Below, piece after piece: positions 1 through 6,873 of a DNA stretch of 7,857 nucleotides (its first letter is position 1; every line of letters begins with the position of its first letter). Both the position numbers and the translations under genes were made by a program. Location of the stretch: assembly GCA_007117055.1 (NCBI GenBank), contig SKHH01000244.1, positions 1 to 7,857 on the forward strand, given 5' to 3'. The DNA is from Lishizhenia sp. (GTDB lineage Bacteria; Bacteroidota; Bacteroidia; Flavobacteriales_D; Crocinitomicaceae). Under the pieces are notes generated by a model, which was given only the letters and a program-made list of their open reading frames with translations, was not told where the DNA came from and searched no databases.

Positions 1-905
1 AAAAACGCTTTAATTCGTTTTGAAACAATTGCTCCACCAATACTGATTAATAAGTCTGGTTCATACCACTCTTTTTCCTCTGAGGAGATACTGTTTAACG
101 TTCTATCGATGCATGAAATAAAATTTCTTCCAGATAAATTACTGGTGTTTTCGATTAAAACAGCTACCCCCGAATCTGAAGCAAACTCATTCAGCACATG
201 ATTTAATCGTTCATCTGGATGAGACTGACCACATATAATCATGATTTTTTTGTAGGAACTCCATTCTTTCGCTAAGGCCGAAAAATCAATCGTATCTAAA
301 ACTGAGCTTAATGAATTCGTTGGATTTGAAACCTCATCTAGTTCTTTTACACTTACTTCAACTGTATTATAAAGCGGCTCGGAAAAAGGAGTGTTAATAT
401 GTACAGGACCTCCTCCATTTTGTGATAGTGCTTCTTGCAGTATATGTTCTAATCCTGTATCATTTTGCTTCATTGCTTCGTCGCTAGGATGTTCTATTAA
501 TGACAACTCTCCAAGAATGTGATTGGCAAAAATATTTTCCTGTCGTATGGTTTGTCCGTGTCCGTGATCAATTAACTCTTTTGGTCGATCTGCAGAAACT
601 ATCACCAAAGGAACATTACGGTAAAAAGCCTCGACTACAGCAGGGTAGTAATTTACTACGGCAGAACCAGAAGTACACAATACGGCTACTGGTTTATTTA
701 GCACATCGGCCATTCCTAACGCATAAAAAGAAGCAGAACGCTCGTCGGGGATAACATAACAATTAAAAAAAGGATCATTTGTGAATGAAATTACCAAAGG
801 AGCATTTCTAGAGCCAGGTGAAAACACCAAGGTATCGACTCCATATTCCTTGAACTTATTCAATAATTGATGTACTCCAATTTTATCACTCATCTGAACC
901 TTCAT
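1..905 (-). CDS. menD: MenD, 2-succinyl-5-enolpyruvyl-6-hydroxy-3-cyclohexene-1-carboxylate synthase (3' end cut off)
   Basis: This is a thiamine-diphosphate enzyme of classical menaquinone synthesis. It joins isochorismate and 2-oxoglutarate, with loss of CO2, to give SEPHCHC in the cytoplasm. I read it by translating the minus strand: 301 codons are visible, and the C-terminal part, including most of the ThDP diphosphate-binding domain, lies outside the window (the family is about 550-560 aa). Visible motifs are SPGSRNAPL (29-37), the ThDP-activating Glu in PDERSASF (Glu55), TSGSA (78-82), SADRP (104-108) and GQTIRQ (117-122). Ser32, Arg33, Glu55, Arg107 and Gln118 fall at the same positions as the corresponding E. 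coli MenD residues. The start at 905 (MKVQMSDK) is chosen, but the in-frame ATG at 893 is also possible and has an AAGG before it. It follows the binding-protein-fold gene by 15 nt, so it is probably in one transcript with it. The identification is near certain; the start is not. Confidence 0.96.
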   Translation of the reverse strand, partial: MKVQMSDKIGVHQLLNKFKEYGVDTLVFSPGSRNAPLVISFTNDPFFNCYVIPDERSASFYALGMADVLNKPVAVLCTSGSAVVNYYPAVVEAFYRNVPLVIVSADRPKELIDHGHGQTIRQENIFANHILGELSLIEHPSDEAMKQNDTGLEHILQEALSQNGGGPVHINTPFSEPLYNTVEVSVKELDEVSNPTNSLSSVLDTIDFSALAKEWSSYKKIMIICGQSHPDERLNHVLNEFASDSGVAVLIENTSNLSGRNFISCIDRTLNSISSEEKEWYEPDLLISIGGAIVSKRIKAF

Positions 906-920
906 AAACCCTATCGAAAT

Positions 921-1766
921 TTAAGCCAATAACTTTTTTAATGCATCCTTTGCTTCTTCCGCCGATACTAACTTTAGTTTTTGAAGATATTGTACCGTTT
1001 TTACTATTTCTTCATCAAAGGATTTACCTGAATAATTCCATTCTACCTCTCGAAACCACTTTCTTACATCTTGAAGATTTAATCCATACCGCCAAGAAAA
1101 CATTTCGAGTGCTTCTTTACTATTTTTTAATTGTTCCGCACGCTTATTTACGATTGAACAAATCGTTTCGAAAACGGCTTTATCCGATTGTAACAAGTCG
1201 TTTCTAACCGCAATCACAAAACATGGCCATGGCGTTTTCACATCACCAATACGATCACATTTTTTCTGGTCTACAAACGGTTTGGTTGTAAAATGTTCCC
1301 AAAGAAAATAATCTGCTTCACCATTCTCTAAGGCCCACAAACCACCATAAACATCCCCCACAACATTAAACGTCAAGCTTTCTAAGTTCCACTCTTTTTG
1401 GTCGGCTAATACATAGGCCATTAAGTGAGATCCAGAACCTGTTCTCGAAATGGCAAAACGCTTCTTTTTTTCTGTAGTGTTTTTTTCTCTCGGCACATGT
1501 ATTCCCCATTTCAGTGGAGAAGTGACATACACTTGAAGTATTTTCGCATCAAGTCCTTTTAAAATAGCTTGACTCACCCCTTCTGTTAACAACACAGCAA
1601 TATCCAACGATTTGTTTTCCAATCCGCGAATCATTTGCCCTGTTCCTCCCGTCATATCCTCCCAATGAAGATGAATGTCATGCGCTCGAAACTTGCCTTC
1701 CTCAATCGCTAATCGCCACGGCAAATTAAAATGTTCCGGTACACCACCAATTTTAAACTTTTTCAT
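921..1766 (-). CDS. Cytoplasmic protein with periplasmic-binding-protein type 2 fold (Ca3427-like), function unknown
   Basis: The 281-aa protein resembles the substrate-binding domain of ABC importers of the NMT1/THI5/SsuA kind, specifically the branch typified by Candida albicans Ca3427. Recognised stretches are GVPEHFNLPWRLAIEEG (8-24), GGTGQMIRGLENKSLDIAVL (40-59), SRTGSGSHLMAYVLA (107-121), the WEHFTTKPFVD stretch (156-166) and TPWPCFVIAV (178-187). It starts directly with the first beta strand (MKKFKIGGVP), with no signal peptide or lipoprotein Cys, so it should stay in the cytoplasm. The CCCFC-type iron motif of Thi5 pyrimidine synthases is absent (only Cys170, Cys182 and Cys203). The start at 1766 is fixed by a strong SD inside the end of the exporter gene, 3 nt away; menD follows 15 nt downstream. 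No importer permease is present, so a transport role is doubtful. An enzyme or ligand-sensor role is inference. Family assignment is by motif memory and fairly sure; ligand and function are unknown. Confidence 0.8.
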   Translation of the reverse strand: MKKFKIGGVPEHFNLPWRLAIEEGKFRAHDIHLHWEDMTGGTGQMIRGLENKSLDIAVLLTEGVSQAILKGLDAKILQVYVTSPLKWGIHVPREKNTTEKKKRFAISRTGSGSHLMAYVLADQKEWNLESLTFNVVGDVYGGLWALENGEADYFLWEHFTTKPFVDQKKCDRIGDVKTPWPCFVIAVRNDLLQSDKAVFETICSIVNKRAEQLKNSKEALEMFSWRYGLNLQDVRKWFREVEWNYSGKSFDEEIVKTVQYLQKLKLVSAEEAKDALKKLLA

Positions 1767-1769
1767 ATA

Positions 1770-3542
1770 CTACTCCTCTGATTTTAAAAATTGTTTTTCG
1801 TACAGATTTTGGTAATACCCGTTTTGTTGAATTAACTGACTATGGGATCCGACTTCCACAATCCTACCATTATCCAGCACCACGATTTTATCCGCTTTTT
1901 GTATGGTAGACAAACGATGAGCAATGACAATTGACGTTCTTCCAACAGTTAATTTTTCGGTGGCTTGCTGAATTAAAAATTCACTTTCATTATCCACACT
2001 TGAAGTCGCTTCATCTAGAACTAGAATATGAGGATTGTAAACATAAGCACGAATAAAAGCCAATAATTGACGCTGACCTACGGACAGCACTCCTCCCCTT
2101 TCCCCTACCTTATAATCGTAGTTGCCTGGCAAATTCATTATAAAATCATGTGCTCCCACAGTTTTTGCTGCTTCAACAACTTGTTCCCTCGAAATGTTTG
2201 GATCTCCAAGGGTAATATTGGCAAAAATGGTATCAGAAAACAAAAACACATCCTGTAACACAATGGAAATATTTTTTCTCAAATAATTCAATTCTATATC
2301 ACGAATGGGAGTTTCTCCAATCCAAATTTCTCCTTTCTGAAATTCGTAAAAGCGAGAAAGTAAATTAACGATAGATGTTTTTCCTGCTCCAGTAGCTCCA
2401 ACAAAAGCCACCGTAGTATTTGGAGCGATTTTCAACTCAATATCCTTTAATACCCAATCTTCATTTTGATAAGCAAACCAGACCTTGTTAAAATGAATAT
2501 CCGATTGAAAATCGCAATTTTTAACTGTCCCTTGATTTTGGATTTGTTCTTGGGTATCTAAGGTATCGAAAACACGTTCAGCACGAACTACTCCTCTTTG
2601 CAATACATTAAATTTATCTGCCAACTGTCTGATTGGTCGGTAAAGCATGTGAACCCACAAGGTAAACTTTACAATTGTACCCGTTGACTCTCCTTGAATT
2701 CCTGTCCCTGTGCTTAATGCCCAAGCGCTAAATACCAATAAAAAAGCGATGGAAAGTGAACTCAAAAATTCAACTACTGGAAAAAAAATGGAGTTTGCCC
2801 AAATCGTATCTATATGCGCTTGTCGATGGCGATCATTAATTTCTTTAAAGTTTTCTAATTCAATTTCTTGTCGATTAAACAACTGCAACACAGCCATTCC
2901 TGAAAGACGCTCTTGCACAAAAGTATTTAATCGATTGACCTCTTTACGCTCTTTTTGGTAGGCTTTTTTCATGGCTCGAGCAAATATTCGCGTAGCGATA
3001 AGCAATAATGGAATAGGTATTAAAATGAAAACCGATAACAAGCTATCTGTCCAAAACATCCAGCCTAGGATAGTCAATAGCACTAAGATATCGCCGAGCA
3101 TATTGATCAGTCCTTGAGAGAAAACATCTGAAATCGCCTCTAAATCCGACACGATTCTTGTAACCACTGAACCTATTGGTGTTTTATCAAAATATTTCAT
3201 TTTGAATGAAATCATGTGCCGGAATAATTTCACGCGCATGTCTCGAATTACAGACTGCGCCAATAAATTAGAGAAATAGCTGCTAAAAAACTGAAACAAT
3301 GCCTCTAAAAGAAGCATTCCAACCACAATCAATGTCCAAAATAATAACTGAGACTGATTTTGGTCTTTGACAATATACTCATCCACCATATCCCCAACAA
3401 TGCTCGGCCTCAATGGAGTAAGCACAGCTAGTCCAATGGTAAAAAGAAATGCAAGAAACAAATATAATTTATACGGTGTTGCATAACGCAATAATCGTAT
3501 AAAAACAGAAGCATCAATTTTTGAATTGGTCTGATTTGCCAT
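1770..3542 (-). CDS. MsbA-type ABC exporter, fused permease and ATPase
   Basis: The 590-aa half-transporter carries an N-terminal six-helix ABC type-1 exporter domain (about 15-320) and a C-terminal nucleotide-binding domain (about 345-585). It should work as a dimer in the inner membrane, expelling lipids, drugs or peptides; the substrate cannot be told. ATPase motifs are complete: A-loop Tyr358, Walker A GATGAGKT (382-389), Q-loop Gln430, signature LSVGQ (486-490), Walker B ILVLD (506-510) with catalytic Glu511, D-loop SSVD (514-517) and H-loop His542. The second signature Gly is Val (LSVGQ, not LSGGQ), as in several exporter families. Since no motif is degenerate, a homodimer is plausible. 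The next Met is at residue 52, inside the first helical region, so the start at 3542 is secure. There is no SD; a TAnnTTTG box lies just before the start. The gene heads a tight unit with the binding-protein-fold gene (3-nt gap) and menD. Confidence 0.93.
   Translation of the reverse strand: MANQTNSKIDASVFIRLLRYATPYKLYLFLAFLFTIGLAVLTPLRPSIVGDMVDEYIVKDQNQSQLLFWTLIVVGMLLLEALFQFFSSYFSNLLAQSVIRDMRVKLFRHMISFKMKYFDKTPIGSVVTRIVSDLEAISDVFSQGLINMLGDILVLLTILGWMFWTDSLLSVFILIPIPLLLIATRIFARAMKKAYQKERKEVNRLNTFVQERLSGMAVLQLFNRQEIELENFKEINDRHRQAHIDTIWANSIFFPVVEFLSSLSIAFLLVFSAWALSTGTGIQGESTGTIVKFTLWVHMLYRPIRQLADKFNVLQRGVVRAERVFDTLDTQEQIQNQGTVKNCDFQSDIHFNKVWFAYQNEDWVLKDIELKIAPNTTVAFVGATGAGKTSIVNLLSRFYEFQKGEIWIGETPIRDIELNYLRKNISIVLQDVFLFSDTIFANITLGDPNISREQVVEAAKTVGAHDFIMNLPGNYDYKVGERGGVLSVGQRQLLAFIRAYVYNPHILVLDEATSSVDNESEFLIQQATEKLTVGRTSIVIAHRLSTIQKADKIVVLDNGRIVEVGSHSQLIQQNGYYQNLYEKQFLKSEE
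1773..1779 (-). promoter_or_regulatory. Strong Shine-Dalgarno for the binding-protein-fold gene
   Basis: The minus strand reads AGAGGAG, 6 nt before the ATG at 1766. It lies inside the last codons of the upstream exporter gene, whose TAG stop is at 1770-1772. This supports the start at 1766 and suggests translational coupling between the two genes. SD sites this good are uncommon in Bacteroidota. Confidence 0.7.
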
Positions 3543-3546
3543 GCGA

Positions 3547-3554
3547 CAAAAATA
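3547..3554 (-). promoter_or_regulatory. Probable -7 promoter box of the exporter-menD unit
   Basis: The minus strand reads TATTTTTG, a perfect match to the Bacteroidota -7 consensus TAnnTTTG. It ends only 4 nt before the ATG at 3542. No clear TTG appears about 19-20 nt further upstream, which weakens the call. If it is real, the transcript would begin at or almost at the start codon, giving a leaderless or nearly leaderless mRNA. Confidence 0.4.
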
Positions 3555-3635
3555 GTTAGGCTAATTAGATTTGCGCTATTTTTTTTAGTAAAATAAGTGG
3601 TGAAACAAAAGATATACGCTATAGTGGCAAAATTA

Positions 3636-4511
3636 TTAAGCTTTCATTTTTGCCCAACTTTTAACAATTAATTTTAATGCTGTTTTATTCTTTTGAACAA
3701 ACTCGTTTCCATCTTCAATTAGTGCTTGAATATTATCTTTAGATGTATCATCCATAGCTGGATTAGCACGATTCAATTCTGGTTCTATTCGGTGGTAAAT
3801 AAAGTCATCACATGACTGGCTTAAAAGCGTAAGATCTTCGTGTGTCTCTTTAACTTGTTTTTCTACCTCATCCTGCATAGATTCAGGTAACTTTCCTGTA
3901 CCTAAACTCAACATAAACACTAACGAATCTGGATAATATGCTTTGGCGTGATCATACGCTAATCGACTTGGATTTTTAGCTGTTTGAATTCCATCCGATA
4001 AGTAATAAGGACCTAATTCAACCGCTGGAAAATATGCTGGAACAGCGCTACACGCTAATAGTACTTTAGATAACGGAACATTACGATATTGTTCTAAGCG
4101 AGAGGAAAACACAAACGGCTTTTTACTTCTTTCGTCATAGCTAACAAAAACGAAACACTTGTGCAAATCATTCATTGTAATACTTCCAAAGTTATTATCT
4201 AAAATAAGCTTTAAAGGGTATTCATTTCTATTTTCACCTCTTCCTTTATCAAAAATCTGTGGACCACGACTAGCATAAAGGCTAAGTAAATCACTTGGTC
4301 TAAACAAGTAATCTGTTTCATTACGTAACATTAAGGAAGATGTAATTATCGCACCTGTGGAAGTACCAGCAAATAAATTAGTCGCATCATTGATTGATGT
4401 TGCAATACCGTTCTTTACAATCTTCTTGTTTAAATAATCCAACACAGTTAACGGCAGTATTCCACGAATACCTCCTCCATCAATCGATAAAATTATTTTA
4501 ATTTTTCGCAT
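3636..4511 (-). CDS. Patatin-like phospholipase / acyl hydrolase
   Basis: The 291-aa protein has the patatin fold, which uses a Ser-Asp dyad to hydrolyse acyl esters of membrane lipids. The oxyanion-hole loop is DGGGIRG (11-17), the nucleophile elbow is GTSTG (49-53, Ser51), and the catalytic Asp is most likely Asp173 in YLSDGIQTAKNP, aligning with the usual DG[GA] motif followed a few residues later by an NP. The third position of that motif is Ile instead of Gly or Ala. ACSAVPAYFPAVEL (153-166) is the typical preceding stretch. There is no signal peptide or membrane helix, so it is likely cytoplasmic or peripheral. The start at 4511 puts DGGGIRG at the usual distance from the N-terminus. 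A weak box (TAAATTTC, 4515-4522) and a TTTTTGG 19 nt upstream could form its own promoter. Patatins also act as effectors in anti-phage systems, but no sensor or nucleotide cyclase gene is nearby, so a lipid-metabolism role is the safer reading. Confidence 0.92.
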   Translation of the reverse strand: MRKIKIILSIDGGGIRGILPLTVLDYLNKKIVKNGIATSINDATNLFAGTSTGAIITSSLMLRNETDYLFRPSDLLSLYASRGPQIFDKGRGENRNEYPLKLILDNNFGSITMNDLHKCFVFVSYDERSKKPFVFSSRLEQYRNVPLSKVLLACSAVPAYFPAVELGPYYLSDGIQTAKNPSRLAYDHAKAYYPDSLVFMLSLGTGKLPESMQDEVEKQVKETHEDLTLLSQSCDDFIYHRIEPELNRANPAMDDTSKDNIQALIEDGNEFVQKNKTALKLIVKSWAKMKA

Positions 4512-4548
4512 GTTGAAATTTACGAAAAAAAATCACTAAAACCAAAAA

Positions 4549-5127
4549 TCAAACGTTAATAATTCTTCGAAAAGTCAAGTTTATTCTTGGAATATCTATT
4601 TTAGGCTCTTTGGGTACTTGGTGCTTCCAAAAGTGTTGCATTTCTCCACCCATTATGAGTAGGCTACCGTGCTCTAAAAAAAGCTGAATACGTTCACCAT
4701 TGTTTTTGTGCTTCAATTGGAATTTTCGCATAGCTCCTAAACTCACTGAACAAATGACAGGATTCTTTCCCAATTCCTTTTCATCGTCCGCATGCCAACC
4801 GTTACTGTCAATTCCATCACGGTACAGATTAGCTAAACAAGCATTAATTGGATGGTCAAATTGGGATATGATTTTATTTCGAATACCATCAATCTCTTTA
4901 TCCCAAGGAGCTATATTTAATGATTTTCCCGAATAGGAATAATTCATTCCTTCATCTGCAAAATAGATTTGTTTTCTCGGAATAGCATAGGTTTTACCAA
5001 ACAATTTAATTTCCCCACCTTGCCAGCCTAAATTATTTAGAAAGTAGTCAAAATATTCATCTGCCTCTATACGGGTAAAAAAATTGGGGTCATATACATA
5101 CCATCCATTTGTCAACTTATTTTTCAT
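4549..5127 (-). CDS. alkB: AlkB-family Fe(II)/2-oxoglutarate dioxygenase (alkylated nucleic acid repair)
   Basis: The 192-aa cytoplasmic enzyme should oxidatively remove alkyl groups such as 1-methyladenine and 3-methylcytosine from DNA or RNA, using Fe(II), O2 and 2-oxoglutarate. The iron ligands are all visible: His112 and Asp114 in GWHADDE, and His169 in FWKHQ. The RINLTFR motif (181-187) matches the AlkB RxNxTFR motif, with Arg181 and Arg187 expected to hold 2-oxoglutarate. Asn100 and Tyr102 (NLY) match the AlkB N-x-Y. PRKQIYFAD (50-58) followed by YSYSG (63-67) resembles the ALKBH2/3-like substrate lid more than E. coli AlkB, and the short length fits that group. The start at 5127 has an excellent SD that overlaps the stop of the DUF218 gene, so the two are probably co-translated. 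No ada gene or Ada box is visible, so adaptive-response control cannot be claimed. The symbol is used in the family sense. Confidence 0.93.
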   Translation of the reverse strand: MKNKLTNGWYVYDPNFFTRIEADEYFDYFLNNLGWQGGEIKLFGKTYAIPRKQIYFADEGMNYSYSGKSLNIAPWDKEIDGIRNKIISQFDHPINACLANLYRDGIDSNGWHADDEKELGKNPVICSVSLGAMRKFQLKHKNNGERIQLFLEHGSLLIMGGEMQHFWKHQVPKEPKIDIPRINLTFRRIINV

Positions 5128-5134
5128 AGCATTA

Positions 5135-5140
5135 CTCCTT
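5135..5140 (-). promoter_or_regulatory. Strong Shine-Dalgarno of alkB overlapping the upstream stop codon
   Basis: The minus strand reads TAAGGAG. TAA (5139-5141) is the stop of the DUF218 gene, and AAGGAG is the SD, 7 nt before the alkB ATG at 5127. The overlap suggests that a ribosome finishing the first gene restarts on alkB. Confidence 0.7.
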
Positions 5141-5927
5141 AAGCGTAACCAGCAAGTTTATAAGCCATCATTCCAACCCACTCTTTCAGCATCACCGTCC
5201 ATTCTCGAAATGTATCAGGGCTAGGCAGAATATATTCATCCCAGTGATACGCTCTTTTACCTCCAGTATATTGATCGGTAGAAAATGGAAAAACAGAAAA
5301 CCCTTGTTTTTCAAAACATGCTAGAGACCTTCGCATGTGTGTAGCAGAGGTGATTAAAATCGCTTCATTTACATGAGGGAAATGCTTTTTTAACTTTTTC
5401 ACGCTCTCCTTGGCGTTTTCGTAGGTGTTACGAGAAATTGATTCTGTCCAAATATCTTTTTCTGGGATTCCCCAACTTAGCAAAACCTCCTTTAACTGAT
5501 CTGCTTCATGCAAACCCCTATCTGTAATATAGCCATTATCTCCAGAAATAAATATTTTTTTAACTTTTCCTGCATGGTATAAATTTAACGCCTGCCAAAT
5601 TCTATCCCCTCCCCTCCGAATGGATAAGCGTTTTGCACTGTTGTCGTAATCAAACATACCACCAAGCACAATTGCAAACTCATAATTTTCCACCGCCTCT
5701 ATTTCAACTGATGGAATTTCCCACATGCGAATAAACTCTTTCAAAACAACTGTATTACTAAAGAAAACAAGAATGAAAATCATACTGTATTTACTGTAGG
5801 TCTTTACTTTTCTTTTTTTTGAAAACAAAAAAAACGATAAGGATATCAGTAACCACACAAATGGGTTTAGGAAGTAATAAACTATTTTCGAAAGATAGAA
5901 AAACATTTTTTCTACGAATTTAAACAT
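5139..5927 (-). CDS. YdcF/ElyC/SanA-like DUF218 membrane protein
   Basis: The 262-aa protein has two hydrophobic segments (about 17-36 and 47-63) followed by a DUF218 domain (about 83-255). The layout is like E. coli ElyC, which is implicated in envelope integrity and lipid-carrier-dependent cell-wall synthesis; SanA and YdcF share the domain. Diagnostic stretches are AIVLGGM (85-91), GGDRIWQALNLYHAGKVKKI (106-125), ISGD (127-130), the ISRNTYENA stretch (164-172) and ILITSATHMRRS (190-201). The domain probably faces the periplasm, as in ElyC, but orientation cannot be proved here. The start at 5927 has no SD; Met8 is an alternative. It is divergent from mscS across 60 nt and is directly followed by alkB. 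The biochemical activity of the family is still poorly defined, so only family membership is claimed. Confidence 0.88.
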   Translation of the reverse strand: MFKFVEKMFFYLSKIVYYFLNPFVWLLISLSFFLFSKKRKVKTYSKYSMIFILVFFSNTVVLKEFIRMWEIPSVEIEAVENYEFAIVLGGMFDYDNSAKRLSIRRGGDRIWQALNLYHAGKVKKIFISGDNGYITDRGLHEADQLKEVLLSWGIPEKDIWTESISRNTYENAKESVKKLKKHFPHVNEAILITSATHMRRSLACFEKQGFSVFPFSTDQYTGGKRAYHWDEYILPSPDTFREWTVMLKEWVGMMAYKLAGYA

Positions 5928-5939
5928 CTTTTTGATTAC

Positions 5940-5970
5940 TTGAATACTCTAAAATAAAAACTTATTTTTG
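5940..5970 (+). promoter_or_regulatory. Bacteroidota-type promoter of the MscS gene
   Basis: A TTG at 5940-5942 is followed after 20 nt by TATTTTTG (5963-5970), a perfect TAnnTTTG -7 box. The spacing matches the -33/-7 arrangement known in this phylum. The predicted transcript would start around 5975, leaving a short AT-rich leader without an SD before the ATG at 5988. Opposite-strand promoter elements for the DUF218 gene must share this 60-nt spacer, but none is clear. Confidence 0.65.
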
Positions 5971-5987
5971 AAAAAATTTAATTACAC

Positions 5988-6821
5988 ATGGATACAGAAG
6001 ATTTATTTGCAGGTTTTTCAAAAGATGAGTTAATCAATAGTTTCATTGATGCCGGTATACATATAATTATAGCCATTATCATTTTAATTGTTGGTTTTAA
6101 ACTCGCCACTTTTTTAAGTAGAGCTTTAGCTAAAGTCCTTGAAAAGAGAGAAAGTGATCCAGGACTCATTACATTTCTTAAGAGTTTGATCTTAATGCTT
6201 GTTAGAATACTGACTGTTATTACAGTATTCACACAGTTAGGAGTTGAAATGACCTCCTTTATTGCGCTGTTAGGTGCTGCTGGTTTTGCAATTGGTATGG
6301 CTTTCTCTGGAACGCTTTCGAATTTAGCAGGGGGAATCATGATACTGATTTTTAAACCGTTTAGGGTCGGTGATTTTGTCGAAGCACAAGGTGTAACAGG
6401 TACAGTTCGTGAGATACAAATATTTCATACGATAATGACTACTCCCGATAATAAGACCATTATAGTTCCTAATGGACCTTTATCCAATGGCAACTTAACC
6501 AATTTTACACGTCAAGCGACACGAAGGGTGAATTTCACATTTGGATTTGCTTATGGAGAAGACCTTCAATTGGCAAAGAACACCGTAATGGACATCCTTA
6601 AAAGTCACCCAAAAGTATTAGAAGACCCTGCTCCGTTTGTAGCGCTAGGAGAACTTGGCGATTCATCTGTTGATTTAACTGTTCGCTGCTGGGTGAATAA
6701 AGAAGATTACTGGGATGTGTTTTTCTATGTAAATGAACAAGTCTACGAGAAATTCAACGAAATCGAAGGACTTAGTATTCCATTCCCACAAATGGATGTG
6801 CATGTAGAGCAATTGAAATAG
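5988..6821 (+). CDS. mscS: MscS-family small-conductance mechanosensitive channel
   Basis: The 277-aa inner-membrane channel should open under membrane tension and release solutes during hypo-osmotic shock, as a heptamer. It is close in length to E. coli MscS (286 aa) and has three hydrophobic segments (about 22-45, 62-84 and 89-123). The pore helix carries GAAGFAIGMAFSG (96-108), followed by TLSNLAGGIMILIFKPFRVG (109-128) and the cytoplasmic beta and alpha/beta domains, including IIVPNG (158-163) and FPQMDV (266-271). Aligned with E. coli, the two Leu residues of the hydrophobic seal (Leu105, Leu109) are Phe100 and Met104 here. The start at 5988 follows a good promoter, and the gene ends before a clear terminator, so it appears to be monocistronic. 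The family is certain; whether it is the main osmotic valve of the cell cannot be judged. Confidence 0.95.
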   Translation: MDTEDLFAGFSKDELINSFIDAGIHIIIAIIILIVGFKLATFLSRALAKVLEKRESDPGLITFLKSLILMLVRILTVITVFTQLGVEMTSFIALLGAAGFAIGMAFSGTLSNLAGGIMILIFKPFRVGDFVEAQGVTGTVREIQIFHTIMTTPDNKTIIVPNGPLSNGNLTNFTRQATRRVNFTFGFAYGEDLQLAKNTVMDILKSHPKVLEDPAPFVALGELGDSSVDLTVRCWVNKEDYWDVFFYVNEQVYEKFNEIEGLSIPFPQMDVHVEQLK

Positions 6822-6843
6822 TATTATTGAAGTTTTACGAATG

Positions 6844-6873
6844 AAGGGTGTCCGAAATGGGTGCCCTTTTTTT
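6844..6873 (+). terminator. Intrinsic terminator after mscS
   Basis: The stem AAGGGTGTCC (6844-6853) pairs with GGGTGCCCTT (6859-6868) around a 5-nt GAAAT loop. It has ten pairs, of which three consecutive central ones are G-U wobbles, followed by a run of T to 6873. It starts 22 nt after the mscS stop and separates mscS from the downstream pair of genes. Confidence 0.8.

Noticed and set aside
500..754. Plus-strand open frame inside menD
   Set aside because: It lies antisense to strongly conserved MenD coding sequence and encodes nothing recognisable, so it is a shadow frame.
921..1766. Thi5/NMT1-type thiamine pyrimidine synthase
   Set aside because: The CCCFC iron-binding motif of those enzymes is missing; only three scattered Cys are present.
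921..3542. A complete ABC importer formed by the binding-protein-fold gene and the ABC gene
   Set aside because: The ABC protein has an exporter-type membrane domain fused to its ATPase and the binding-fold protein lacks an export signal, so they do not make an importer.
3543..3635. Terminator between the patatin and exporter genes
   Set aside because: I found only short, unconvincing inverted repeats (for example TTAGGCTAA) and no stem followed by T on the minus strand.
3636..4511. Patatin as effector of an anti-phage system such as CBASS
   Set aside because: No CD-NTase, STAND NTPase, helicase or other sensor gene is adjacent; neighbours are alkB and an ABC exporter, and the protein has no added sensor domain.
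5978..6340. Minus-strand open frame overlapping the start of mscS
   Set aside because: It is antisense to the conserved MscS membrane domain and would run into the mscS promoter spacer; low-complexity translation.
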